DNA from: Sphaerosporella brunnea
Lineage: Eukaryota; Ascomycota; Pezizomycetes; Pezizales; Pyronemataceae
NCBI GenBank assembly: GCA_008704415.1
Contig: VXIS01000428.1
Location: 1 to 33,282 of the forward strand
Direction: 5' to 3'
DNA length: 33,282 nt
Position 1 is the stretch's first letter. The number at the start of each line of letters is the position of its first letter. The notes beneath the pieces were generated by a model. The model saw only the letters and a program-made list of their open reading frames with translations. It was not told the origin of the DNA and made no database searches. This document shows, piece after piece, positions 9,200-19,279 of this stretch. The translations under genes and the position numbers were made by a program.

Positions 9200-9600
9200 G
9201 AATGAATATTACTGGGACTTGTCTGGTTGGAGTCTGTCTATTGGCGCTTTTTTTTTTTTTTTTCTGCTTTACTGATATGCAGCGATGCATGCAGCCTATC
9301 GAAGGGTTTTGATTGGCTATGGTCTCGAGTAACTATTCACCTTCGAAATACATAGTGCTTCCCGTTCACTAGATGTGTGACAAGGTACCGGCCCGGGAGG
9401 TGGAGGTCGTCGGTCCGTCAGGGAAAAATTGTCGATTCCGATCCACACTTCGCCCGGCCGCAGTGGATTCGGTCGGTCATTGAACCTCGTTCACGATTCT
9501 AACGGCGGCAATGGCCCATTCGGCTTCGGATGGCGTCTGTCTGTGGATTCCGTTTCGCTATGCGAGCAAAGCCGAATTCAACAAATTTCAACACACACCC
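9200..9600. other. Gene-free flank, possibly LTR of the adjacent copia fragment
   Basis: A T-run lies at about 9250-9263. Read on the minus strand, the sequence left of the pol fragment shows a purine-rich stretch and then TGTTGAAATTTGTTG at about 9580-9594, a plausible 5' end of a 3' LTR. A second LTR copy was not found in the window, so this remains a suggestion. Confidence 0.25.
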
Positions 9601-10295
9601 TCTTTGCGAGCAGGGTAGAGCATAACACCCTCTGACCTTTCACCCCCCCCCCCCATTCCTTCACTCCATGTAGCCCACACAATTTCGACAGCTTCTGGTG
9701 GCGTGCGATCGGTAGAAGTTTCGTCATGAGGTCGGCAACGTTCTTTGCGGACTTGATAAACTCGAACTTCGCATTTCCCCTTTTGCTTGCTCGTCATGTG
9801 AATGATGGAAATTTGACTTCGATGTGTGCTTCGTTTTGCCTTTGACAATGCCGGAGTTGATGAGCTTCAGAGCTCTCCTTGGTTGTTGTCGCAGTAGAGT
9901 GGAACCACCGTCGTGAACTCTTCTCGATGTTGAACCTCCTGAAATAGGCGACGTAACCACAGCGCCTCTCTAGTCGCGTTCGAATAGGCGATATATACTC
10001 GGCTTCTAAGGTCGATAGAGCTACCACTGTTTGCTCTTTTAGCTTGCCGCGACTTACCGAACCATTCCCTATTTCGAAGATAAAGCCTCCAACGGACTTT
10101 CTCGTTTTCGAGTTTTCCAGCCCAGTCGGAGTCCGTAAAGCCAGTCAGATCGCGACTCGGAGCTTCACCGCTGGGGGGAGAATAGGCCGTAGTTTCAGGT
10201 ATGATTTAGGGATCTCTTCGCTGCTGTAAAGCGCATTTGAAGTGGCTTTCGAGCTGAACCGCAACACAGAAGCTGATGTCAGGCCGGGCCTGTGC
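9600..10295 (-). mobile_element. Ty1-copia retrotransposon fragment (RT end and RNase H), frameshifted
   Basis: Read on the minus strand, successive frames contain canonical copia motifs in the right order. These are RPDISF (about 10270-10290), FTAAKRSLNHT-stop-NYGL (cf. AAKRxLRYLKGT), LTGFTDSDWAG, VALSTLEAEY (about 10000-10027), ALKLINSGIVKGKTKH, FHHSHDEQAKGE, and then in another frame SAKNVADLMTK and KLCGLHG. The reading frame changes several times and at least one stop is present, so this is a dead remnant of the C-terminal reverse transcriptase/RNase H region. Gag, protease, integrase and most of the reverse transcriptase are absent. Confidence 0.85.
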
Positions 10296-10299
10296 AGCG

Positions 10300-11860
10300 C
10301 GAGGCCTCCTCAAACCCTCATGGTACATAAACAGGTTCCATGCGAGTCAATGCTGCATTAATGCTGCAACGCCGCACTCATTGATGACCAACGGACGACT
10401 GGTACCGTAGAAACTCGCCAGTGGGTAGCCTGCAGGAGCCAAAAGGGCCACCAGAGAATGGCGTTTAACCCACGGAGGCGTGACGGAACGGAGGAGACAT
10501 GCGGGCGGTGACGTTCAACTTGAACTTCAGGAACTTGATCACACGATACCAGCCCGAGTGGAATACAGGGCCCACGACGGCGAGGTCTTCAAAGAGTTCT
10601 GTCGCTGCGGCGGTGAGAGCTGAAGCTGTGGTTGGGGGCGCATGTACATACGATGTATTTGGAAGGAATCAAAATCGCTGCATGGCAATGCAAAAGCTCC
10701 TAACCAGCAACTTACTCACTTCTACCAGTGGTTATCTGCAAAATATAGTAAGGGTAAATAATCAGGATAGATACCTCGAGCATGCTACACTTTTAACTAA
10801 AAGGACTCGTGCGAAAGTGCTAGGAGGAGGGCTCTCTAACTAGTATTCGCAGGGGAGGCGAGCATTTTATGCTCGCCCTCCATCCACTTATCCACAGATA
10901 TGATGATGACGTGGTTGCTCGCCAGGCCACGGCAACTGCGTGGGGACATAGACCTCCAGGGAGTTATCACTGTAACGCCAGTGCCAGTGAACCCCTACCT
11001 ACGAAAAAAATTGGCTGGAGCTGGTAACATACCTCGTTTCATTGCCACTAAGCCACTCCTCATCCTTTATCACTCGTTGCCATACATTTCGTATTTGCGC
11101 CAATGATTCAGGGCACCAGAAAACCTCAGTACTGCCCTGAAGCAGGCAGTGCAAGTGTGTAACAGATGGGGCCCTGGCTCAACATGCCATTGGTGTGCGA
11201 ACTCCCGGGCTGGCGTGTATGACCCAACAACCGCTGCGGGTGCCCAACAAGGCACGGTCTTGAACCTTTCCACTGGCAGAGGGGACTCGGAGGCCCTTCC
11301 GCTGGCAAAAACCAGACCCATAAGCTGGTACTAGTAGTAGTGGGGCGCCAGCACCTTCCTCTCCTGCTTCAGCTTAGGCCAAAAGCCGCTCTTCCCGCGA
11401 GGGATACAAGATGAGCGTTGAGAGGTGTTGTCTCTCAGTGCGGGACGACATGACGATGGTGGCCAAATCCATCCCGTGTTCGCGCCGTTGCTCAACGGAG
11501 TCGGACGCTTCTCTCGACGCTGAGCCAGCGCTCTCTTTAACCCTGGCGATTCTGACAGTGCAATCCCGTCCGTCGACGGGCACAGCTGTGTCTGACAGCG
11601 ACGATGGTGAGTCCGGCAGCAGCGACATTGGACAACTGGGGGACCGACGGAGACGAAGCGTATCTTGACAAGGCCGAAGACGATACACCTTCGTGGGCGG
11701 CGACTCTTCCTGCAATCTGGCTCTGGCTCTGGCTCGGACAGAAACGAATGGAACTGGAATGGAATGTTTCTCAATGCATTCGACCTGCATATGCTGCCGG
11801 GCTCCTCTTCTGCAACGACAACACCCAGCTGCCACAGCGACACGCAAACACCCACCGAAT
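10300..11860. other. Region without a supportable gene
   Basis: Several overlapping open frames occur at 11330-11880 on both strands, a pattern of GC-rich sequence rather than of one gene; none shows a domain. A short perfect hairpin (GGCGAGCAT-TTT-ATGCTCGCC) sits at 10857-10877. The end of this stretch is interrupted by the TA-flanked element starting at 11865, so it probably formed part of the upstream region of the gene at 12364. Confidence 0.45.
10857..10877. repeat. Short perfect hairpin, 9-bp stem and TTT loop
   Basis: GGCGAGCAT and ATGCTCGCC flank three T. No adjacent gene end explains it. It could be a retroelement remnant or chance. Confidence 0.6.
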
Positions 11861-11864
11861 CCTA

Positions 11865-12338
11865 CAGTAGAAGCTGTCTATAAGAAAATGACTTACAAGA
11901 ATACGCTGTGTATTAGAATATCTGGTCGCGGTCCCGACGATTTTGTATGGGGAATAAGAATATTTTTTGTTTAGAATATTCCAGTGAATCGGGCAATTTG
12001 TAAGGGGAGGCTTGGCACCCTTGGTGGTGTCTGACGAGAATGATGAACCACCGGAGCCCAAAATCACACTGCTCGAGGCTTCAGAGTGGTTAGACAAAGA
12101 CCTCCACCGCTTGACGCTTAGAGAAAATATGCCTCGGACCCGGTTGGAGGATTTCTTTGGGCGCATGTAGAACCTAGACTTTGTAACTATATAATGGATG
12201 CGTTCCGGGAGCGTCGCTAGAGCTGTTGGGAACGCGTCGGTAATGACCACTCATACGCCAAGCCACGCCCTCTCAGAACAATCGCCACACAAGAATACAC
12301 CTCCCTGGGACCAGCGTATTCATAGACAGCTTCTACTG
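11865..12338. mobile_element. 474-bp Tc1/mariner (pogo/Fot-like) non-autonomous element, TA target site
   Basis: The termini are CAGTAGAAGCTGTCTAT (11865) and its inverse ATAGACAGCTTCTACTG (ending 12338), with TA on each side (11863-11864 and 12339-12340). TA duplication and CAGT-type ends fit Tc1/mariner/pogo elements. Inside, the plus strand carries a coding-like piece (EPKITLLEASEWLDKDLHRL) that resembles the C-terminal end of pogo/Tigger-type transposases, so it may be an internally deleted copy rather than a de novo MITE. No catalytic DDE region remains. Confidence 0.8.
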
Positions 12339-12363
12339 TATTTGCAGCTTCATCTCCCGCGCT

Positions 12364-13215
12364 ATGTCTCTCTGGGACTACGAGCCGCCCGAGCTGAACT
12401 GGGCGGCTACTCTCGCTGCGATACCGCCGCAGCTGAATCTACCCGCCGGAGCCCGCTGGTACGAGCACCCACGCGTCTCACGGTACGCGCTCCATCGCAT
12501 TGTTGACGAGCCACCGCAAACGCCACCGCCACCGCCACCCCCGCCCCCACCCACCACGCCCGAGCCGCCGCCGCCACGCAGCACCGGATCCGGCCGCCGC
12601 AAGCAGAGGCTTCTCGCTTACCCGCGGTTCCGGATCGATCGGCAGCGCGACGACGATCTCCCGCTGCCGTGGCACATGGCGCTGAAGGTCGTCCGGCACC
12701 GCGTCGCGGGCGAGTACGCGGGCGCGTTTCCGGTGACGCTTGGAGAGTTCCGCAGGATCGAGGAGTACATGGAGGCCGACAGCCGCGGACGGTTGCCGCT
12801 GCGAATCCCCCCGCGGTGCGTGGGCGCGTGGAGGAAGCAGAGGCTGGAGGCGGATGCGATCGCGATGATCGACTCCTGGGGGTGCCCCGGCTTCTCCCCG
12901 TCCACTTACGGCGATATGGCCCGCAAGCTTTTTGAGTTGGACGGCGCTCAGGCGGGGAGGGTTTTGGGCCGGTATCAGGACGAGGAGGATGGTTACTTGG
13001 GCGACTCTGAAGACGCCGGGGAGGCGCAGGGAAGGACGGAGAAAGAGGACTGGCAGAGCAGTCCGTTTGACGAAGACGATCCCCGCCCGGGAGGCGACGA
13101 TGACACTCCTGTCGCGCGACTGAAGTGTGACTGCTTGTTTTGCATCAGGCAGAGGACTAGGGGGGACAGTTTCCCGGAGGGCAATAAGGACGACATGTCG
13201 AATGAGGAGGGATAA
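12364..13215 (+). CDS. Unrecognised 283-aa fungal protein with proline-rich linker and Cys-containing tail
   Basis: A clean ATG-to-TAA frame with strongly GC-biased third positions, unlike its surroundings. Residues 1-50 contain WDYEPPELNWAATL and WYEHPRVSRYALHRIV. A proline tract follows (about 51-72), then a basic patch (GSGRRKQR) and a structured-looking middle region (about 80-200) with PLPWHMALKVVRHRV, FPVTLGEFRRIEEYME and PSTYGDMARKLFELD. The tail (200-283) is acidic and contains a C-x-C-x2-C group (KCDCLFC). No domain is recognised and no membrane segment or signal peptide is seen. A TA-flanked transposable element ends 25 bp before the ATG, so the native promoter and 5' leader are displaced by 474 bp. 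That may alter expression. Confidence 0.65.
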   Translation: MSLWDYEPPELNWAATLAAIPPQLNLPAGARWYEHPRVSRYALHRIVDEPPQTPPPPPPPPPPTTPEPPPPRSTGSGRRKQRLLAYPRFRIDRQRDDDLPLPWHMALKVVRHRVAGEYAGAFPVTLGEFRRIEEYMEADSRGRLPLRIPPRCVGAWRKQRLEADAIAMIDSWGCPGFSPSTYGDMARKLFELDGAQAGRVLGRYQDEEDGYLGDSEDAGEAQGRTEKEDWQSSPFDEDDPRPGGDDDTPVARLKCDCLFCIRQRTRGDSFPEGNKDDMSNEEG

Positions 13216-13445
13216 GGGGTACGGGTGGGGAGGGGGGGGGGCATATACCTCGTTTTTCAGCGAATACCGCTATTGTTCTAAGATGTCATTTGAACCTTCC
13301 CTACTAATACGCCGATAAAGCCACTTCCTGGTATCAACCACCGTCAATTGTGAGGTAGGAGGTTACGGTGTGGTGGATTTCCTAAGCAATTATGATGGAT
13401 GGGATGGAGGAAGGTTAGATGACGGTTGGAATGCAAGTTCTTCAA

Positions 13446-13545
13446 TAGAGAGTTTGCGATTTGCATCCAGACGCAAATTTAAGCTGGCCAAGACTTCGGG
13501 TCACCGCCTGATTTTTGCGTCTAGACGCAAATCGCAAACTCTCTA
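13446..13545. repeat. ~100-bp foldback element with ~32-bp inverted arms
   Basis: The left arm begins TAGAGAGTTTGCGATTTGC (13446) and continues to ACGCAAAT. The right arm (13511-13545) is its inverse with a few mismatches and ends GCAAATCGCAAACTCTCTA. The unpaired centre is about 32 nt. TA at both outer edges may be a target duplication or part of the repeat. It lies about 230 bp downstream of the 283-aa gene. Confidence 0.75.
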
Positions 13546-13549
13546 ATGC

Positions 13550-15725
13550 AATGGTTGACGATGGATAGCGCGTTGGGGGGAGAGTGGAAGGATATTAGCG
13601 GCTAAAAGCTGTAACCAGGCTCGGTGACATAGACGAACGAGGGCTTATTTATGTACTTTCCCACTCAGCTCCACTTTCCTCGACCAATGCCAGCTGGTGT
13701 TTCCACCTGTGCAGCGACGCAGCCACTACACCACCGCTTTTCTAAAGAACTGGTATAGATAGCTGCTTGCGTCTCGACTCGATGGTACTCACAAAACGGT
13801 CAATGCAATGTCTACCGGTGGGCATTCGACTTGAAACATAGGATTCTATCTTTTGGATCTGTATTTCCCGGCATAACTGCAAGCAACATTCCGTTGGTGC
13901 CTTAGTCTGATGGTGGAACGGGAAAACATACTCTCGCATGGTATGAAGATTGTGCAAATAGACACAATGGACAAAAGTGAGTGATGAAGCCCGTGGACTA
14001 AAAACTTGGAAAAACATTCTGTACGAGTTCTCTCTCCACTTGTTGTACTCGGGTACCGAAAAGTTGCAATATTATCGGGAAGAGAAAAAAAAGTAATAGT
14101 TACACCAGCTTCCGCCATCTTGGCTTTTATACCCCCCTCCAGACATCATCGCCCCGCTGACTCAGAAACCCCTGCCTTGGAATTCTCGCTCATGCATGCA
14201 GGTCCAGGCCGGATCTCAACGGCTGGTCGTCTCGCCTTGCCGCTTTGCACACGTGGGACACGTCAGAGAAAAGCTTCACGGCGCTGAATACTCAAAGAGG
14301 CCGTGAGTTTGGCGGTCTGGCTGCGTTCACCCGACGTTATTGCACCTGAGTGTTCCACCAAGGGTATAAATATTGCTCCATCGTGCGACCGAAAAGAAGT
14401 GGATAAGCTATATCGGGGGGTTGAAGCTAGACAAAGCCAGAGAACCAACGCCTAAAAAGACAGAAAGCCGACCAGCCGCTTTGTTGATAGGTCAAGATTG
14501 GATGACTTCCCGCAAGTCTGGAAGGCTTTCTAACCCGGTTTACAGGGTTTTCGCTTCCAAAAGGTTTAGAAGTGGGCCTCCTCGACTGCTCGTCTGGAAA
14601 GGGGGGGGGAGGGGGTGTGCCAGACGATCGAAACTTCTAAATGCCTAGAAAACTCGCTGCGATCGGTTGGGAAGTACGGGGTACCTTGCTTGGCGCCAAA
14701 AAATAAAAAAGTGGGTGGTTGCTGACTGTACTGCCGAGGCGGCGATAGCTCTCGACATCACGCAAAATTATTGTTCACCTTCAAGACTCTTTTCTGCCGC
14801 GTCTAGAAGTCTAGAGTTATGGGAAGGGTTTTCGACCCAAACCCAAGCTTTGTCGTCTGGATCCGGTTTGAAAACCCTTCTAGACCTTACGGGGAGACAT
14901 CCAATCAAGGTGTTAACAACTGTGGGCTTCCGTTCAACACGGACGGGGTACCAGAAAGGCGTCGTCAGCTGGTACAGCTCATCGGGAATCGAATGCTTGT
15001 TTGGGGCCTGTTGATTGCCATGCTTGCACCTGCCTATCATGGCTGCTGGCCGAAGCCCCCCTATAGCTATCCTAAATTGTGCGCAATAAGTGGAACTTCA
15101 AAAACGCTCATATAGAAGCTTTGCGGCGGATATCGAGAAGTCACTGATGCAGCTAGCCATCTGTCAGCCTCTGAGAATGTTCGGCCTGGACCCCAAGTCA
15201 GGGACATCGGAATCGGGAGGCGGCTGGTAGTGGCTCGCAGGGTCGTCTGATTTATGCGAATGCGCACAGTCGTACGAATGGCCGGAATGACTGTAACCGC
15301 TGACAAAGTCGGTGAGGGGCACAGCGGTTTGGTGGTGGTAGTGGTGGTGGGTGGAGTTCTATATATTGGTATCTCTTGGTCCTCGTTATATAATTATGTG
15401 TGTCTGGAGGGGTAGGAGCAATTCGACACACCGCATCATAAACACGCCAAGTTCAACCGGAGGCATACTGGTGCCCCGGTCCAAGATATCGGGATGTGGA
15501 TTGGAACTGGCGAAGAAGTGGATCATGGGCGGAGCTGGAGCCTGGTGGAAAACTCGACATCGATCTGGGTGGCGAAGGCCAGAGGCTCGAAGATGGGAAC
15601 AGCAGATGGAGCGATGAGTAAGGGTCTTAAGATTGTGGAGGTTGAATGCTACAGATATCAGCGCATCCCCACACTTCCAATGGCGAATGCGGACCTCAGA
15701 ATTCTGAGCAGCACGGTGGCCAGTC
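13550..15725. other. Region without a supportable gene
   Basis: Many short frames exist but none has a recognisable motif. A pair of inverted segments (GAAGGGTTTTC near 14823 and GAAAACCCTTC near 14870) could form a stem. A G-rich run lies near 14600 and a GGT/GGTGG-rich run near 15325-15352. The last few hundred bases are downstream of the JmjC gene on the opposite strand. Confidence 0.4.
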
Positions 15726-15730
15726 CCTTA

Positions 15731-16501
15731 TCATCGGAACCACCAGTTAGCACTCCCTCCCACGCCTTCCCCAACACCCTTCACCGCATGCCACCACCCC
15801 TTTGGAATAAAAACCCCATCACCCGGCTTCACCTCGACTTCAAGCCCCTCCTCGTGGTCGACACCCCAGACCCTCTCCTCGACGCGCTCGGCCTGTTCCC
15901 CCACCATCATCTCCTCCGCATGTCTAAATCTCCCAACCTCCCCCGCCAATTTCCTTCCTTCCTCGGGCGAGAACAGGCGCATTCTCTTCCTGCCTGCGAT
16001 CTGCACGAACAGGTTTGGGTTTGGATCTTTGTGCAACGGGGTATTTATCGCCTCGCTCCGGCCGAGCCATAGATTCGTGGCGTATATATCGCCCCTTCCA
16101 GTCTCGTTCACCAGATCCGGAGTTGGCAAGGAAGCACGCAAAGTCGGGATCAGATCCAGCAGCGGCACCTGGGCGAGATACAGCTTCGGCAATTCTTTCG
16201 GCAGGATTGGGAGCGCTAAGTAATGCAATAGCAGAGCGAACGGGACGTTGATCCGCTCGAAGACATCGGTATCGGCGGCGCGAGATTCAACGGTGACTGC
16301 GGTAGCAAGTTCGGGCTCGGAGAGCGTGTGCTGGAAGAAGGGGAGGTTGAGGGTGCCCTGTTGCTCCGAGAACCAGGTGGAGATCGCCGGAAGACGCGAA
16401 GAGAAATAACCGGGCGGTGTAAGACACGGCGTTTGCGGGCAAAAGTGGAGATCGCGGAAGGCAGAAGCGGTGACACTGCGGAGAACCGGCGGGAGTTTCA
16501 T
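15731..16501 (-). CDS. JmjC/cupin_8-type Fe(II)- and 2-oxoglutarate-dependent oxygenase
   Basis: Intronless, 256 aa from the ATG at 16501; a frame extension to 16528 uses only a TTG. The C-terminal half is a JmjC-like double-stranded beta helix. ATNLWLG precedes the iron-binding HxD in TPLHKDPN (H157, D159), followed by NLFVQIAGRKRMRLFSP, which resembles the strand of this fold that helps hold 2-oxoglutarate. VKPGDGVFIPKGWWHAVK then supplies the distal His (H238), and the protein ends SANWWFR, typical of the FIH/JMJD5/JMJD7-like group. The N-terminal ~130 residues match the helical lead of these hydroxylases. The likely role is protein hydroxylation (or, less likely, demethylation), substrate unknown. 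All three metal ligands are present, so it is probably active. Confidence 0.85.
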   Translation of the reverse strand: MKLPPVLRSVTASAFRDLHFCPQTPCLTPPGYFSSRLPAISTWFSEQQGTLNLPFFQHTLSEPELATAVTVESRAADTDVFERINVPFALLLHYLALPILPKELPKLYLAQVPLLDLIPTLRASLPTPDLVNETGRGDIYATNLWLGRSEAINTPLHKDPNPNLFVQIAGRKRMRLFSPEEGRKLAGEVGRFRHAEEMMVGEQAERVEERVWGVDHEEGLEVEVKPGDGVFIPKGWWHAVKGVGEGVGGSANWWFR

Positions 16502-17900
16502 GGTGGTCGAAACGCGTCTGCAGCACAATTAGCGGCTGACTTCTCCAGTGGATGGATGACGACATTGATGGTTAAGCTACCGTCTCAATGTATACCGATG
16601 TTCTGGAGGCCTTCAATGACACAGCTTCGAGTTATCGAAAGCGCTGACGCTACATGCGCGTGAAGGGGTTTTATCGGAGAGTGGCCCAATTCGAAGCTAG
16701 AGCAGCATACGATCTCACTCGTGCATCGCCTATCACTCGAAAGATCGAACTTTTCACACGAGTTTTGCGAATCTGACGGTTCTCCGGATATGAGAGGTAA
16801 GGTCTACATCTATATATAAAGCCAGACCCCACGTGCAGGGTGCACCGAACGCGCGCACTATACTGTCAAGATCATGATCACTGGAAATCTACTCGCCGAG
16901 GGTATGGGAAGCCCAAGATTTAATTCCCGCTCACCATCAATATCTTTCAACTTGGGTCAGCCCAAAAAATCGGAGTTTTTTTTTTTGGGTGGTGGGATAA
17001 TTCAATGCTCTGAGCTCGCATTCCGGTTCAAAAACTGACTGCTTTTTTATTCACCCAGTTCTCTCGAAGAGGAAAGTACAATTTCTTCAAAACGCGATTC
17101 CCCTGCTCTGGAGTCAGTTGTTCTGGTTGCATCTTTTTAGTGATGAAAATATTGATTCTCGAGTTTCTTCGTTTTTTTGACCCTCTCACACGTGTATACG
17201 ATGGTTGTACGTCTTTGGTCAGATGTCTCAAGCTCTACCCTCCTTCAGAAAACGTGGCCATGGCAGTTCAGCTTGCAGCCAGTAACGTTAGCGAGTGGTA
17301 TGACCGCAGTTTTATAATCTGCATGACGCCCCAGCAGTTGACGGGACGATTTAAGACATCCGTATCTGTGGTGGCACCCCTCGCCTGAAGTGATCGCGAT
17401 TATGATCGATCTGTGTGACTGTTGCCCTCCAGAGCACTCTGATATCGTCCAAGCTTCTGCGCAACAGCGAGTGCCCTAACATGACGCGTATCGGCTTGCA
17501 TACTTTTTATTTTTTTTCAAAGGATGGTCGAACACATAAATGAAGCAAAGAGCTGTAAGACAGGCAGCAAGGCCACCTGACTGGACTGTAATGGTCGACC
17601 GGTTAGCACCCCTCGCATCCTCGCTAGATTTTTCGGAGAATTGCATGAAGTCAAAGTCTGTGCAAGTTACTTGAGGCTTCTTCTCCATTGAAGACTCTCC
17701 GCAAAAGCTATGCATGGCCGTGTAGATGCTTTGCATCCGCTATAAACTATTTCTACCTCGTTTCCAATTCTTATTTTCTGACTGGTCAGTATTTTTGGAA
17801 GCAAGATTTTTGGAGGCTGCCTTCAATTGATCAATCACAGGTTTGTTGAATGCAAATTGTGTGATATGTATGTGCCATGATTGCAAAAAGAGGCTGCATA
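16502..17900. other. Intergenic region upstream of the JmjC gene, no further gene supported
   Basis: Contains T/A-rich runs (about 16976-16986) and a TATATATAAA sequence near 16810. Short frames on both strands (for example around 17028-17388) show no domain. The promoter of the minus-strand JmjC gene must lie just right of 16501, but no specific element can be assigned. Confidence 0.4.
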
Positions 17901-17903
17901 TGA

Positions 17904-18320
17904 TCACAGCCAGCATGTGGCTTTGGTTACATTCCAGTCCCATCCGCCTATATCCTCGTACTCGTGCCAAGGTGGTGGTTGGCACCACCGCCCCCGGTCG
18001 CTCGCAGGCTCGCGACCAGGGAGGAGAAGGCCATCCCACATATCCTGCAGTTTCTGCGGGATACGAAGGTTGGGCGATCTGTGGCGGAGGAGGGATGTCT
18101 CATCGTCATCATCCGAGTCTGGAGAGGGATCAGAAGGGGAGAAGTAACCTGGCCCTGGTGGCCACGGAGTTTGTATGTTGTTCCGGGTCTGTTTCTTTCC
18201 TTTGTTTTCTCGATTATACTTTTCCTTTCTGGTGGTTCGGGGGCCCGCAGTTGACCCATGAGATAGTACCAATATGGGGGCGGACAGGATAAGGGCGAGG
18301 ACGAGTAGGAGGTCTGTCAT
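17904..18320 (-). CDS. Putative small secreted protein
   Basis: The ATG at 18320 opens a 138-aa frame starting MTDLLLVLALILSAPILVLS, a classic signal peptide with a likely cleavage near residues 20-24. The mature part is basic at first (about 25-50), then P/S/D-rich with a DDDD run, then contains LRIPQKLQDMWDGLLLP and a W/C-containing C-terminus (RWCQPPPWHEYEDIGGWDW). Only a few Cys are present. No known effector or enzyme family is recognised. The C-terminal coding part overlaps a 37-bp sequence repeated in inverted orientation at 18669-18705 and a 19-bp sequence also present in the palindrome arms. The true 3' end could involve an intron. Confidence 0.4.
   Translation of the reverse strand: MTDLLLVLALILSAPILVLSHGSTAGPRTTRKEKYNRENKGKKQTRNNIQTPWPPGPGYFSPSDPSPDSDDDDETSLLRHRSPNLRIPQKLQDMWDGLLLPGREPASDRGRWCQPPPWHEYEDIGGWDWNVTKATCWL
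17977..18013. repeat. 37-bp repeat, inverted copy at 18669-18705
   Basis: The two copies match at 36 of 37 positions in opposite orientation and are separated by 655 bp. The core is GCGAGCCTGCGAGCGACCGG on the strand of the putative secreted-protein gene. Flanks do not match, so these are not simple element ends. Confidence 0.8.
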
Positions 18321-18429
18321 GATCGTTCGCGGTCGAATACTTGATTACAAAACAGGGTACTCACAAGTTGGTACCCGCCAATTCAACCCAACTGTCGGAC
18401 TCAACGCAACGACCGAACACCCCCAGAAT

Positions 18430-18480
18430 CACCACAACCACCACCACAACCACCACCATCACAATCACCACCACAACACA
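18430..18480. repeat. CAC/CAA-type trinucleotide microsatellite
   Basis: Irregular run of CCACCACAA and CATCACAAT units on the plus strand. Confidence 0.9.
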
Positions 18481-18668
18481 TTTAAAAACTAAGGCTCGGT
18501 ATAGAGCGATAGAGAATCATCGAAAGTATCATTCTATTGGCTCAAAAGAAAAATAAAATGGTTGTGGGAGGTGGTGGAGCGGGGTCAAGTTGGTCGATTT
18601 TGTATGGGAGCCGGTCCCCCCAAACTTGCCAAATATGGCAAGGAATGGCTTAGAAAATTCTCATAATT

Positions 18669-18705
18669 GCGAGCCTGCGAGCGACCGGGGGTGGTGGTGC
18701 CAACC
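18669..18705. repeat. 37-bp repeat, inverted partner of 17977-18013
   Basis: Reads on the plus strand as the repeat that, in the other copy, encodes REPASDRGRWCQP; here the frame gives CEPASDRGWWCQP and soon ends. This suggests a fragment of a gene relative or a dispersed repeat. Confidence 0.8.
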
Positions 18706-18979
18706 AGTATCTCGAATCTGCAGGCAAGTAGACCAGGATCGAGGTCTCTAGCTGTTGGATGGGAGCGGGGTGGAAGGACGGAATATCTTGACTTGCTTCT
18801 CCGCCTGCAGATTTCGTTATTTAAAGACTGCAGCAGTTCACCAACAGACAAATGTTGCGACAGCGAACCCCTTCAAAGCTTTCTCTGGCCCTACACGGCT
18901 TTTTTTATCTATATCCTACCCTTTAAGCTCCTGAAAACCGAGTTATATCTTTCAGCTTATAGCAACATCCATCCCCATT

Positions 18980-19062
18980 CCGATCCCACCAACAATCCCT
19001 TCACCACAAAGTCACCCCGATCCCAATCCCACCAACAATCCCACCACAAGAGAGTCACCCCG
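18980..19062. repeat. Imperfect ~42-bp tandem duplication
   Basis: Two units each contain CCCACCAACAATCCC followed by CACCACAA and a GTCACCCCGA-like end. It lies in the C/A-rich leader region upstream of the small zinc-ribbon-like gene. Confidence 0.7.
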
Positions 19063-19279
19063 ACGCTTTAAAAGTCACCTCCTCGACATTAAGAACTTAT
19101 CGCTTCCAAGGCGTCACTTGTTATATATTTCAAAGGATCTATCTGATCTTTTCCTCGGGCCGTCCCGTCGACATTATTTGCTCTCCCGCACGCACCGCTG
19201 CAGGTCTTACACATACCCCACACGTGAGCTTCCATCCCGAAGCTCGCTAAAAGTCTCGGACGGAACGGTCAATCAAAAA

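Noticed and set aside
11331..11883. Overlapping ORFs on both strands before the TA-flanked element
   Set aside because: Several frames of both strands are open at once, none has a motif, and the longest minus-strand ones lack a convincing start.
15494..16072. 192-codon plus-strand frame opposite the JmjC gene
   Set aside because: It is mostly the antisense of the well-supported JmjC coding sequence.
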